From NCBI GenBank assembly GCA_900539155.1, contig UQBE01000023.1:1-31989 (forward strand): a DNA stretch of 31,989 nucleotides. The letters run 5' to 3'. Positions within the stretch are counted from its first letter, which is position 1; every line of letters begins with the position of its first letter. The notes beneath the pieces were generated by a model, which did no database searches, had not been told where the DNA came from, and saw nothing but the letters and a program-made list of their open reading frames with translations. Positions 24,824-31,942 of the stretch are shown piece by piece. The stretch comes from an uncultured Porphyromonas sp. (GTDB lineage Bacteria; Bacteroidota; Bacteroidia; Bacteroidales; Porphyromonadaceae). Both the position numbers and the translations under genes were made by a program.

Positions 24824-24869
24824 TGCTGTGCATGGTTGTGTTTCTCTGTCTTGAGACCTTGGGTCTTCG

Positions 24870-24942
24870 TGAGCCGCATGGGGCTCGAACCCATGACCCC
24901 AACATTAAAAGTGTTGTGCTCTACCAACTGAGCTAGCGGCTC
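24870..24942 (-). tRNA. tRNA-Lys (UUU)
   Basis: A full cloverleaf is visible on the minus strand. The acceptor GAGCCGC pairs with GCGGCTC, the D arm is AGCTCAGTTGGTAGAGC, the anticodon loop is CTTTTAA with anticodon TTT, and the T arm contains GGTTCGAGCC. The discriminator base is A, and CCA is not encoded. Confidence 0.96.
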
Positions 24943-24998
24943 CCCCTCGTCTGAACTTGTCGCCAATAGCAACAATCCTCTCGGGGCAAAACGTGGTG

Positions 24999-25006
24999 CA
25001 AAGGTA
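24999..25006 (-). promoter_or_regulatory. -7 element of tRNA-Lys
   Basis: TACCTTTG on the minus strand is 56 bases before the tRNA. It is divergent from the riboswitch promoter at 25079-25108. Confidence 0.5.
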
Positions 25007-25078
25007 CAAAAAAATATAGATACCACAGCTTCTCTCGATGGGTATGTGTCGGATGGGTGCGGTGGAGGGGGGGAGGTC

Positions 25079-25108
25079 TTGATATTTCGGAAAGTTATTG
25101 TACCTTTG
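25079..25108 (+). promoter_or_regulatory. Promoter of the cobalamin-riboswitch transcript
   Basis: TTG (25079-25081) and TACCTTTG (25101-25108) are exactly 19 bases apart, the classic Bacteroidota arrangement. Transcription should start near 25115. Confidence 0.7.
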
Positions 25109-25114
25109 TGGTGG

Positions 25115-25320
25115 CTTTGTGCTAAGAGGACTCCGCTAGATCTCTCGAGTAGGGTTACAGAGTCCTTACGGCTTAAAAGGGAATCAGGTGAAACTCCTGA
25201 ACAGTCCCGCTGCTGTGAACCTCGCAAAGCAACCACCATAACCACTGCATCGTGCTAAGCGGTGTGGGAAGGGGTGGCTGTATGAGGTGAGTCAGAAGAC
25301 CTGCAAGGCTTAAAGCGCTA
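25115..25320 (+). promoter_or_regulatory. Cobalamin (B12) riboswitch
   Basis: The core carries the conserved blocks in order: GGCTTAAAAGGGAATCAGGT (25170-25189), GAAACTCCTGAACAGTCCCG, CTGCTGTGAA, a CACTG segment, GTGTGGGAAGG, and the B12 box GAGTCAGAAGACCTGC (25289-25304). It is preceded by a good promoter and followed by a hairpin with a T-run (25360-25389), suggesting control by premature termination. Normally such an aptamer precedes B12 transport or B12-independent enzyme genes; here none follows on this strand up to the terminator at 26195-26244. Confidence 0.93.
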
Positions 25321-25359
25321 CGAGGTATAGCATAAGGAAATAACCGTCAATACGAAGAT

Positions 25360-25389
25360 TCCGGTCGTTTTGTGAAGACTGGACTTTTT
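25360..25389 (+). terminator. Candidate riboswitch expression-platform terminator
   Basis: TCCGGTC (25360-25366) pairs with GACTGGA (25377-25383, one G-U) around a ten-base loop, and C-TTTTT follows. It lies 56 bases after the B12 box, where an intrinsic terminator of a riboswitch is expected. Confidence 0.55.
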
Positions 25390-26194
25390 CCCCTGCTGTA
25401 TTCTCCTCGCTACTCCTAGTCGAGTGCGACGGGAGTTGTATGTTGCGATGCGAGCGGTGTGCCTAGTACGTCGTCCTATTATTAGGGATGGATTACTTGA
25501 GAGTCTACTAGCTCCCTCTAGCGAGATTCGGCTGTGATTATAAACAATCTGAGTCAAAAGCTTTCTTCACAGTACTCGCTGAGCAGATCGACACTGGATA
25601 CTCATACGTGAAATAGCTAGAAGGACATTTACTTTAAATAGGGGAACGTTTTCGATAAAGTGATTGAGCAATGTCTTGCTACTAGGACCGACAATGGGTA
25701 CGAGGTGCAGTCTATGGAGCTGACCATGATGGTACAAGCAGGTACCTCGTGAAGCTCTCGTCTATACCAATCTTCATCTCATAACTAAGATGAGCACTGG
25801 AGCAAAACTGTATCTATCGCTATACATACTTAATATCTGGAGGAGGAGCCGTAGGGTCTAGTCCTTTCTATCTGACATCGGAAGATAGACAAATAGATCC
25901 TCTTGCCACCCCGAGCAAATCATGATGCGCGTCTTACGATACCGAGCCGAGAGAATGGACTGCTCTGAGAGACGGATACGTACGGAGTACGGGTTGAAAG
26001 GTTAGGTGTGTGTTGAAAAAGCAACCCGTGACTATCGAATCGTAACCCTTAGAAAGGTGTCTCACGCAGGAGTTCTCTAGACAAGCGTCATGGTCACTGT
26101 TCAGCTCTAGGAGAGACTGTCGCCTTGATACGACAGCTCTGTAGATACTAGTTACAGAAGTGATGACCTATCGACCCGGAGCATTAGAATAGTT
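25390..26194 (+). ncRNA. Candidate long structured RNA downstream of the riboswitch
   Basis: About 805 bases lie between the riboswitch and a strong terminator, with no open frame longer than about 40 codons that looks real. The segment is rich in exact inverted repeats: 403-435 of 25 kb (CTCC/CGC/ACTC stacked stem), 25520-25525 with 25575-25580 enclosing CTGTGA/TCACAG, ACGAGGT/ACCTCGT (25700/25744), TCTATCT/AGATAGA (25867/25883), ACGGGTTG/CAACCCGT (25989/26022), CTGTCG/CGACAG (26117/26131) and TCTGTA/TACAGA (26138/26153). I match it to no RNA family I know. A decayed gene is the main alternative. Confidence 0.5.
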
Positions 26195-26244
26195 GAAGTC
26201 CACACGTAGTACGGAGCGTACTGATCGTGTGGACTTCTCTTTTT
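26195..26244 (+). terminator. Strong intrinsic terminator of the riboswitch transcript
   Basis: GAAGTCCACACG (26195-26206) pairs perfectly with CGTGTGGACTTC (26226-26237). AGTACG/CGTACT continues the stem inside, with a GAG loop, and TCTTTTT follows. The plus-strand orientation fits the riboswitch transcript. Confidence 0.88.
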
Positions 26245-26304
26245 CTATGATTTGAGATTGAGGTGTAGAGGGGTCTCCTAGTGTCGTCTCTCATCTCCTG
26301 CTGT

Positions 26305-26353
26305 AGAATAAGAAGAGAGGGCTCTGCCGTAGGATGTGCGGTGGAGCCCTCTC
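26305..26353 (-). terminator. Probable terminator of the mrp operon
   Basis: GAGAGGGCTC (26315-26324) pairs perfectly with GAGCCCTCTC (26344-26353). On the minus strand a T-rich tail (TTCTTATT) follows. It is 48 bases after the mrp stop codon. Confidence 0.6.
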
Positions 26354-26400
26354 GTTGTTTCTGCGCTACTCTTGGAGCTTTCGTTAGCGAGGAGTGGTCT

Positions 26401-27516
26401 CTAGTGAGAGATGTGTACGCGCTTGGTGGCGGGAGCCATCATGAGACGCTCCTGGACACGCTCTGCGACAGCTGTGGCTAGATCGGCAAAGTAATGACTT
26501 ATGATGTGGTCGCTCTGCGCTGCTATTGGCTCACCTGCGTCACCCGCCTCGCAGACGCTCTGAACCAGTGGTAGCTGCCCGAGGAGCGGGATGTGAAACT
26601 GCTCGGCTAGTCGCTTGCCTCCGTCACGACCGAAGATGTAGTACTTGTTGTCGGGAAGCTCGGCCGGCGTGAACCACGACATATTCTCTACCAAGCCAAG
26701 GATAGGCACGTTCACAGGGTCCGTCTGGAAGAGGTTGATACCTTTCATCGCATCGACGAGAGCTACTTCCTGCGGTGTCGTTACGACGATGGCACCTGTG
26801 AGCGGTAGTGTCTGGACTAAGGTCAGGGCTATGTCGCCCGTTCCGGGTGGCATATCAATAAGTAGGTAATCTAGTTCGCCCCAATGCCCCTCTGTGAGGA
26901 GCTGCTTGAGCGCGTTTGATGCCATCGTGCCACGCCATAGGAGTGCTTGGTCAGGACGTACGAAGAAGCCGATGGAGAGCATCTTAATCCCCTCCGCCAC
27001 AACGATTGGAGCGATACGGTCTTTGCCGTCGACCTCCTCGGCGACGGGACGAGCGTCTTCACAGTGAAACATTTTCGGCATTGAGGGTCCATAAATGTCG
27101 GCATCGAGAAGTCCCACCTTATAGCCCTGACGAGCCAGAGCTACGGCGAGGTTGCTCGTGACGGTACTCTTGCCGACACCTCCCTTACCACTGAAGATGG
27201 CAATCGTATTCGCGACCATCGGTAGCGGATTCTCTACCTCAGGTTGGTCCGGCTCCTCTCTAAAGGTTGCGGTGATACGCCCAGCGACATCTGCCTCGGC
27301 GTCAAGGTAGGTGAGTATGGCGGTCTCAGCTGCTTTGACCACGGAGCGAGCAAAGGGGTCTCGCACACGGGGAAAGTGTAGCGTCAGAGAGATCTGTCGA
27401 CCCTCTATCTGTATGTCATCAGTCACGATGCCGGAAGAGACAATGTCCGTACCCGTACCTGGATAACGCACATTGCGTAGCGCATCTAGTACCTGCTCGG
27501 TTGTATAGCTATTCAT
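26401..27516 (-). CDS. mrp: Mrp/NBP35-family P-loop ATPase (ApbC-like)
   Basis: The 371-residue protein has an N-terminal MIP18/DUF59-like domain (residues 5-85, TEQVLDALRNVRYPGTGTDI) and a Mrp ATPase domain with the deviant Walker A GKGGVGKST (110-118), DADIYGPSMPKMF and DYLLIDMPPGTGD. Family members bind and transfer iron-sulfur clusters. The C-x-x-C pair that usually follows the ENM motif is not there: this protein reads ENMSWFTPAELPDNKYYIFG. It is the last gene of a minus-strand operon with trmB (33 bases upstream) and probably meaB. Confidence 0.93.
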   Translation of the reverse strand: MNSYTTEQVLDALRNVRYPGTGTDIVSSGIVTDDIQIEGRQISLTLHFPRVRDPFARSVVKAAETAILTYLDAEADVAGRITATFREEPDQPEVENPLPMVANTIAIFSGKGGVGKSTVTSNLAVALARQGYKVGLLDADIYGPSMPKMFHCEDARPVAEEVDGKDRIAPIVVAEGIKMLSIGFFVRPDQALLWRGTMASNALKQLLTEGHWGELDYLLIDMPPGTGDIALTLVQTLPLTGAIVVTTPQEVALVDAMKGINLFQTDPVNVPILGLVENMSWFTPAELPDNKYYIFGRDGGKRLAEQFHIPLLGQLPLVQSVCEAGDAGEPIAAQSDHIISHYFADLATAVAERVQERLMMAPATKRVHISH

Positions 27517-27549
27517 ATCTTGTTGTATTTCATTTTTTGTTCCGATAGG

Positions 27550-28344
27550 TTACTCCTTCTGAGCGTAGGCTTGCTCTACCTCGTGCAGGAGCCCTCCGGG
27601 GACTTGTGACCAGCTGGTGTAGTCGTCATGCTCAGGCTCGCACTCAGGCTCCAACCAATGCTCTCGGATGGGTAGCGCAAAGCGGATATACTTGATGACC
27701 TTACCTCTGCCGAGCCACTGCTTCTCGTAGTGGGTTAGTATGCGAGGGATGCCATACTGTGTCAGAACTTCTTCCTCTTGGTAGAGGTCGGGCAGAGCGA
27801 CCAATGGCTGGATGTCATTGGCCTTTAGCAGACTCAGCGTGTATTCATAGAGAAATGTGCTATCACTCTTGAGATGTATCACGCCATCGGGCTTGAGGTA
27901 TCGGTTGTAGCTAGCGAAGAAGTAGGACGACAAGAGCCTAGCACGGGTGCGCTTCATCTGAGGATCGGGAAAGGTAATCCACAGCTCACTCACCTCGCTT
28001 GGGGCAAAGGCTAGTGGCAATAGGTTAATGTCGGTGCGTAGGAAAGCTGCGTTGGGCAGACCTTGCGCCAAAGCTTCTGTCGCACCGTGCCACATACGGG
28101 CACCCTTGCGGTCAATCCCTAGGTAGTTGCTCTGGCTATCGTGCTGAGCCAATGCGACGGTGTACTCGCCCCGTCCACAGCCTAGCTCTAAGATAAGCGG
28201 ACGCTCCGCATCAAAGGCCCGCTCACTCCATCCACCAGCCAGCGACCCCGCCAGCTCTGGTGAGGTGAGCTCGGCATAGCCATACTCATACACATTGGGA
28301 TAGCTGTGCAGGTCGGCAAATTTCTCTAGCTTACGTCTAGCCAT
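27550..28344 (-). CDS. trmB: tRNA (guanine-N7-)-methyltransferase
   Basis: The 264-residue protein has the TrmB signature: ELGCGRGEY (residues 53-61) for SAM binding, NYLGIDRKGARMWHGA, LRTDINLLPLAF, and the catalytic WITFPDPQMKRTRARLL block. It makes m7G46 in the variable loop of tRNAs. The C-terminal ~30 residues, acidic and rich in E/P, extend beyond the usual end. It lies 21 bases after the acidic 114-residue gene and 33 bases before mrp, in one operon. Confidence 0.93.
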   Translation of the reverse strand: MARRKLEKFADLHSYPNVYEYGYAELTSPELAGSLAGGWSERAFDAERPLILELGCGRGEYTVALAQHDSQSNYLGIDRKGARMWHGATEALAQGLPNAAFLRTDINLLPLAFAPSEVSELWITFPDPQMKRTRARLLSSYFFASYNRYLKPDGVIHLKSDSTFLYEYTLSLLKANDIQPLVALPDLYQEEEVLTQYGIPRILTHYEKQWLGRGKVIKYIRFALPIREHWLEPECEPEHDDYTSWSQVPGGLLHEVEQAYAQKE

Positions 28345-28365
28345 AGGCGCACCACTTAGCGTCGA

Positions 28366-28710
28366 TTAGTTGTCCGTGTCTGGCTCCTCCTCTGTATCGA
28401 TGATGTCGACTAGTCCCGCCTCGGCGTAGTAGTCGTAGAGCGTGGAGACTAGGTCATAAGCGTCATCTTCGTGCATCTTGACGCCCATGTCCTCGCTCAG
28501 CTGACGAGACACAAAGCTTGCCATCTCCTCCATATCTAGACAGACCTCCTCCTCATCTTCGTCCAGCGTCTCGGAGTACTCATCACAAAGGTCCATTACG
28601 TAGAGGAGGATTTCGTCATCATCATACTCTTTGATGAAGGTAGGGTCTAGATGCTTACGTAGGTACTGTATCGCACCTTGGTCAATCTGATCAAAATCTA
28701 AGTCAGCCAT
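28366..28710 (-). CDS. Small acidic conserved protein
   Basis: The 114-residue product is extremely acidic, with long D/E runs (residues 48-62) and a predicted all-helical fold. There is no signal peptide and no recognisable catalytic motif. Genes of this type sit beside trmB/mrp in other Bacteroidales as far as I recall, so the linkage may be conserved, but no function is known. It is preceded by meaB (66 bases) and followed by trmB (21 bases). Confidence 0.8.
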   Translation of the reverse strand: MADLDFDQIDQGAIQYLRKHLDPTFIKEYDDDEILLYVMDLCDEYSETLDEDEEEVCLDMEEMASFVSRQLSEDMGVKMHEDDAYDLVSTLYDYYAEAGLVDIIDTEEEPDTDN

Positions 28711-28776
28711 GGTATTGTTATTGTCTAATTAGGTCGAGAAAGTTGGTCGTCTGAGAGGAATAGGTGCCGCTTAGCT

Positions 28777-29880
28777 TTACTTGAGAGACTGGTAGAAAGC
28801 CTCCAGGAGTCGCCCTGCACCAACGAAAGGTGTCACACGATTTGCCAAGACATCACCTTCGACCTCCGCTTTTATCTTCATAACCTGTTCATTATCGTAG
28901 AAGGATCGACGAAGCTCTTCGTTGACAGTCTCGTACATCCACCATTTCTCTTGACGGCGGCGGTTATACTCGAAGTAGCCGCTCTCCATCATCGTCTGAC
29001 GATAGGTGTCAATCATGTCGAAGATTTCCTTGATACCTATTCCTTTGAGACCAGAGTAGGTCAAAACCTTCGGCTCCCAGCCCGACTCGGTCGCGGGAAA
29101 GAGTTGTAGCGCATTGCGGAAGTGCTGTGCTGCTAGACGAGCATTGTCCACATTGTCGCCATCAGCCTTGTTGATGATGATGCCGTCTGCCATCTCCATG
29201 ATACCGCGCTTGATGCCTTGTAGCTCATCGCCAGTACCGGCCAACTGGATTAGGAGGAAGAAGTCGACCATAGAGTGAACGGCTGTCTCGCTCTGACCTA
29301 CGCCGACTGTCTCGACGAAGACTGTATCAAAGCCAGCTGCCTCGCAGAGGATGATGGTCTCACGCGTCTTACGTGCCACGCCTCCCAGTGACGAACTGCT
29401 AGCACTCGGACGTATGAACGCTCGCTCCTCACGAGAGAGTCGCTCCATGCGTGTCTTGTCTCCGAGGATGCTCCCCTTGGATATCTCACTGCTCGGGTCG
29501 ATTGCCAGCACAGCCAGCTTGCGTCCCTGCTTGACGAGGTGCATACCGAAGGCATCTATCGATGTACTCTTACCCGCTCCTGGCACGCCAGTGATGCCGA
29601 TACGCATCGAGTGTCCACTGTAGGGCAAGCAACCCTCGAGGATCTGCTGTGCCTTGAGCTGGTGGTCGTGGCGTGTACTCTCGACGAGCGTGACGGCTCG
29701 TGCGAGGAAGGTGCGATTGCCCGCTAGTATCTCCTCGATATACCGCTCGGCGGGGTAGTCCTCCCGCTGTACACGCTGCTGGCGCAGGTAGGGGTTGACC
29801 ATAGGCTGGGCGGTGACCCCTTTATTGACCTTTAGTCCTGCGTACTGCGGGTCATTCTCAGGATGATCGGTAGGGTGCAT
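28777..29880 (-). CDS. meaB: MeaB: GTPase chaperone of methylmalonyl-CoA mutase
   Basis: The 367-residue G3E-family GTPase has Walker A GVPGAGKST (residues 98-106), the MeaB motif DPSSEISKGSILGDKTRM, the ETVGVGQSE switch and base-specificity NKADGDN. MeaB proteins load and protect the adenosylcobalamin-dependent methylmalonyl-CoA mutase, used in propionate formation. The mutase subunits are not in this window. The gene is about 2.5 kb from the cobalamin riboswitch but on the opposite strand, so they are not one transcript. It is the first gene of the meaB / acidic protein / trmB / mrp run. Confidence 0.94.
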   Translation of the reverse strand: MHPTDHPENDPQYAGLKVNKGVTAQPMVNPYLRQQRVQREDYPAERYIEEILAGNRTFLARAVTLVESTRHDHQLKAQQILEGCLPYSGHSMRIGITGVPGAGKSTSIDAFGMHLVKQGRKLAVLAIDPSSEISKGSILGDKTRMERLSREERAFIRPSASSSSLGGVARKTRETIILCEAAGFDTVFVETVGVGQSETAVHSMVDFFLLIQLAGTGDELQGIKRGIMEMADGIIINKADGDNVDNARLAAQHFRNALQLFPATESGWEPKVLTYSGLKGIGIKEIFDMIDTYRQTMMESGYFEYNRRRQEKWWMYETVNEELRRSFYDNEQVMKIKAEVEGDVLANRVTPFVGAGRLLEAFYQSLK

Positions 29881-29887
29881 ATTGGGA

Positions 29888-29912
29888 AGATTAGAGGTTA
29901 GAGATTAGAGGT
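29888..29912. repeat. Short ATTAGAG heptamer run before meaB
   Basis: Three copies of a TTAGAGG/TTAGAGA motif occur just upstream of the meaB start, followed at 29930-29960 by an imprecise AGCCAACAGC repeat. The motif is the same as at 1627-1677. No other signal is seen in this 82-base gap. Confidence 0.55.
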
Positions 29913-29962
29913 CAGTAGTAACTTTAGCCAACAGCCAACAGCTAATAGCCAACGACCGACAG

Positions 29963-31066
29963 CTACTGCTTAGGGATTACGAGAAGCACGTTGCGAAGCG
30001 GAGCATTGGGATCATTGAGCAGAAGGTCGAAGTTTGCCTTGTGAGCTTTTCCAGAGAGATTCAAGCCCTCTAGGCTAAGTTGGTAATGTATCTCAGCACT
30101 CTCTCCAGGAGCAATCGTCGTGGGGTAGTCCGATATGGTCAAGAAGGCTGTATTGCTCTCCACACTGTATAGGTGCATAGGCGCATCGCCTTGATTCTTT
30201 ATCGAGACCTTACCCTCATAGTTCGTCTGCTCTGAGGTTACGTCTGTGATACGCTGGTAAGTTTGTAGCTCAGCGCGCGGTGCAGGCTCGCCCTTGGCAA
30301 AGTGCGGAGGCATCACCAGACGCACCATCACTCCTCCCGTAAGGACTTTTTCATCGTCACCCGAGTGCACCGAGATGGCGATCCATCCCTTGTGGATGCC
30401 GGGTGCTACAGAGCCATCTGTGTGTGCCGTCAGGAATATCTCCTCAGGCTCATAAGCTGCCAGTGTGGCTTGTCTTACGCTAGTAGATAGGAAGCTGGGT
30501 ATCGTATCTAGAGACACCTCTAGAGGCTTGCCCGTCGGGTTGTTGAGCATCAGGCGAATGGTGTTTTCAGCTCCAGAGGGCTGTAGCGGGAAGTCTAGAT
30601 AGACATTGCTCACCTGCAGCGATCCTATCTGCTGCTGGTAGAGAGCACTCGTCGGGGTTGGCTTACCGAGCGTAGCCACATTGCCTTTGATGGTTAGCTT
30701 GACCGGCTTATTTGGAGCAATCGATGTGTACACACGAGTGTACTTAACGAAAGAGCCTGGGCGGTTGAGCGGGTTGAAGGTAATCAGAATCGGGATCGAA
30801 TCGCCTGGCGCTACGGCTGTACGGTCGTAAGCTGGTGTCGTGCAGCCACAGTCCGTGTTGACACGTAGTATGACCATCGGCTTGTCAGACACATTTTTAA
30901 GTACGAAGCTGTGCGAGACGTCTCCACGCTCCTCGGCAATGGTGCCAAAGTTGTGAATAGCCGACAGTGAGTCTATCATAGGCTCACTCTGCTGTCCCCT
31001 CAGCACGCTTAGCGTGGCTAAGAGACAGAGGAGGAGCACTGTCCATCTTCTTGTAGCCATAAGCAA
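29963..31066 (-). CDS. Secreted DUF1573 protein, long form
   Basis: The 367-residue product has a signal peptide (residues 1-25; translation may start at the second Met, 31060) and a DUF1573 Ig-like domain over residues 30-130. The domain has the usual HNFGTIAEERGDVSHSF, VNTDCGCTTP and FNPLNRPGSFVK motifs. A second, less conserved Ig-like region fills residues 150-365. DUF1573 domains are common in Bacteroidota envelope proteins and their role is unknown. It follows a short DUF1573 gene on the same strand, with a long imperfect hairpin (31080-31129) between them. Confidence 0.85.
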   Translation of the reverse strand: MLMATRRWTVLLLCLLATLSVLRGQQSEPMIDSLSAIHNFGTIAEERGDVSHSFVLKNVSDKPMVILRVNTDCGCTTPAYDRTAVAPGDSIPILITFNPLNRPGSFVKYTRVYTSIAPNKPVKLTIKGNVATLGKPTPTSALYQQQIGSLQVSNVYLDFPLQPSGAENTIRLMLNNPTGKPLEVSLDTIPSFLSTSVRQATLAAYEPEEIFLTAHTDGSVAPGIHKGWIAISVHSGDDEKVLTGGVMVRLVMPPHFAKGEPAPRAELQTYQRITDVTSEQTNYEGKVSIKNQGDAPMHLYSVESNTAFLTISDYPTTIAPGESAEIHYQLSLEGLNLSGKAHKANFDLLLNDPNAPLRNVLLVIPKQ

Positions 31067-31079
31067 GTCATACGAAGAT

Positions 31080-31129
31080 GCTCCCTCCTACCACTCTAGC
31101 CTAGAGGTGACAGAGCTGTAGGGAGGAGC
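31080..31129 (-). promoter_or_regulatory. Intercistronic hairpin between the two DUF1573 genes
   Basis: GCTCCCTCCTAC (31080-31091) pairs with GTAGGGAGGAGC (31118-31129) with one mismatch and one wobble. An inner CACTCTA/TAGAG-GTG stem extends it. There is no T-run, so a transcript-stability or attenuation role is more likely than full termination. Confidence 0.45.
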
Positions 31130-31168
31130 TCCTCGAGGTGTACTACATTTAGGTTGTCTTGCTACAGC

Positions 31169-31570
31169 TTACTCGACGACACCCTTGATACGTAGGATGT
31201 AGCTACCATCCTTGCCGTTGCTGTAAACGGAGATGGTCTTGACAAACTGCCCTGGGCGTCCAGCTGGATTGTAAGTAACCTTGATTGTTGTCGTCTTGCC
31301 CGGAGCAATAGGAGCCGTCTCGAACTCGGGCTTCGTGCAGCCACAAGATGCCACGACACGAGTCAGCACGAGTGGAGCGGTGCCTGTGTTCTTGACTGTG
31401 AAGGTGTGGCTGACAGGGCCGTCTACCTCCTTGATGGTGCCAAAGTCAAACTCCGTCTCCGTAGCTGTAATCTGAGCACCTGACTGCTTGCTTGTCGTCT
31501 GCTTATCCTGCGCTCCTGCTAGTGTAGCACAGAGTAGGAGGATAGTTGTAAGGATTGCAATGCGCTTCAT
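31169..31570 (-). CDS. Secreted DUF1573 protein, short form
   Basis: The 133-residue product has a signal peptide (residues 1-20, TLAGA cleavage) and a single DUF1573 domain with FDFGTIKEVDGPVSHTF, VVASCGCTKPEF and YNPAGRPGQFVKTISVYSNG. It closely resembles the first domain of the long form next door, so the pair may come from duplication. The start is ATG 31570. The gene is first of the pair; a -7 element TATATTTG is seen at 31738-31745. Confidence 0.9.
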   Translation of the reverse strand: MKRIAILTTILLLCATLAGAQDKQTTSKQSGAQITATETEFDFGTIKEVDGPVSHTFTVKNTGTAPLVLTRVVASCGCTKPEFETAPIAPGKTTTIKVTYNPAGRPGQFVKTISVYSNGKDGSYILRIKGVVE

Positions 31571-31688
31571 AACTTTACTGTCTAAGTTTTATATTCTATT
31601 CATTTGCTTGTGTCGGCTCACTGCTCTGACCAATCGTCCGTAGACTGCTCAGAACAACAACCTCACTACGTAGGAGCATCCAGCGAAG

Positions 31689-31745
31689 CTATCCCTACGC
31701 TCGGGATAGTTTACAGCGAATACAAACCTACGCTCTGCAAATATA
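31689..31745 (-). promoter_or_regulatory. Possible promoter and leader hairpin of the DUF1573 pair
   Basis: TATATTTG on the minus strand (plus 31738-31745) fits the -7 consensus. CTATCCC/GGGATAG (31689-31709) would form a hairpin early in a leader of about 160 bases. No clear -33 element is visible. Confidence 0.35.
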
Positions 31746-31786
31746 CTGTTTTTTAGCGATACAGTGGCTAAGCTTCCCGTCACCAC

Positions 31787-31911
31787 CAGGGCTGACACAT
31801 TATGAGACTGTTGCAAAAGTCAACTGTCTTATCATAATTGCTCTGTCAGGAGCTACACATAGCGACCAGCGAGGCATCGATGAGGTTATTATATATAATG
31901 TATCACCCCTG
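31787..31911. mobile_element. Short complete MITE (125 bases)
   Basis: Ends CAGGGCTGACACATTAT (31787-31803) and ATAATGTATCACCCCTG (31895-31911) are inverted copies with two differences. Inside lie the GACTGTTG hairpin (31806-31828) and the spacer seen at 20866-20925 in inverted orientation. It has no coding capacity, and no obvious target duplication. It lies in the 419-base gap at the end of the window. Confidence 0.75.
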
Positions 31912-31942
31912 CCCTCTAACTTCTAATCTCTAACCTCTATTT

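Noticed and set aside
24814..25245. Open minus-strand frame of 143 codons across tRNA-Lys and the riboswitch
   Set aside because: It covers a tRNA gene and a conserved aptamer on the other strand, so it is not a protein gene.
25660..25752. GTG-initiated 30-residue open frame in the riboswitch transcript (ends MVQAGTS)
   Set aside because: Short, with stop codons just upstream, no ribosome-binding site, and overlaps the ACGAGGT/ACCTCGT stem. Kept only as a possible hint of a decayed gene.
25390..26194. RNase P RNA, tmRNA or a group II intron
   Set aside because: I found none of their conserved core sequences (RNase P CR I/V, tmRNA ends with tag ORF, intron domain V).
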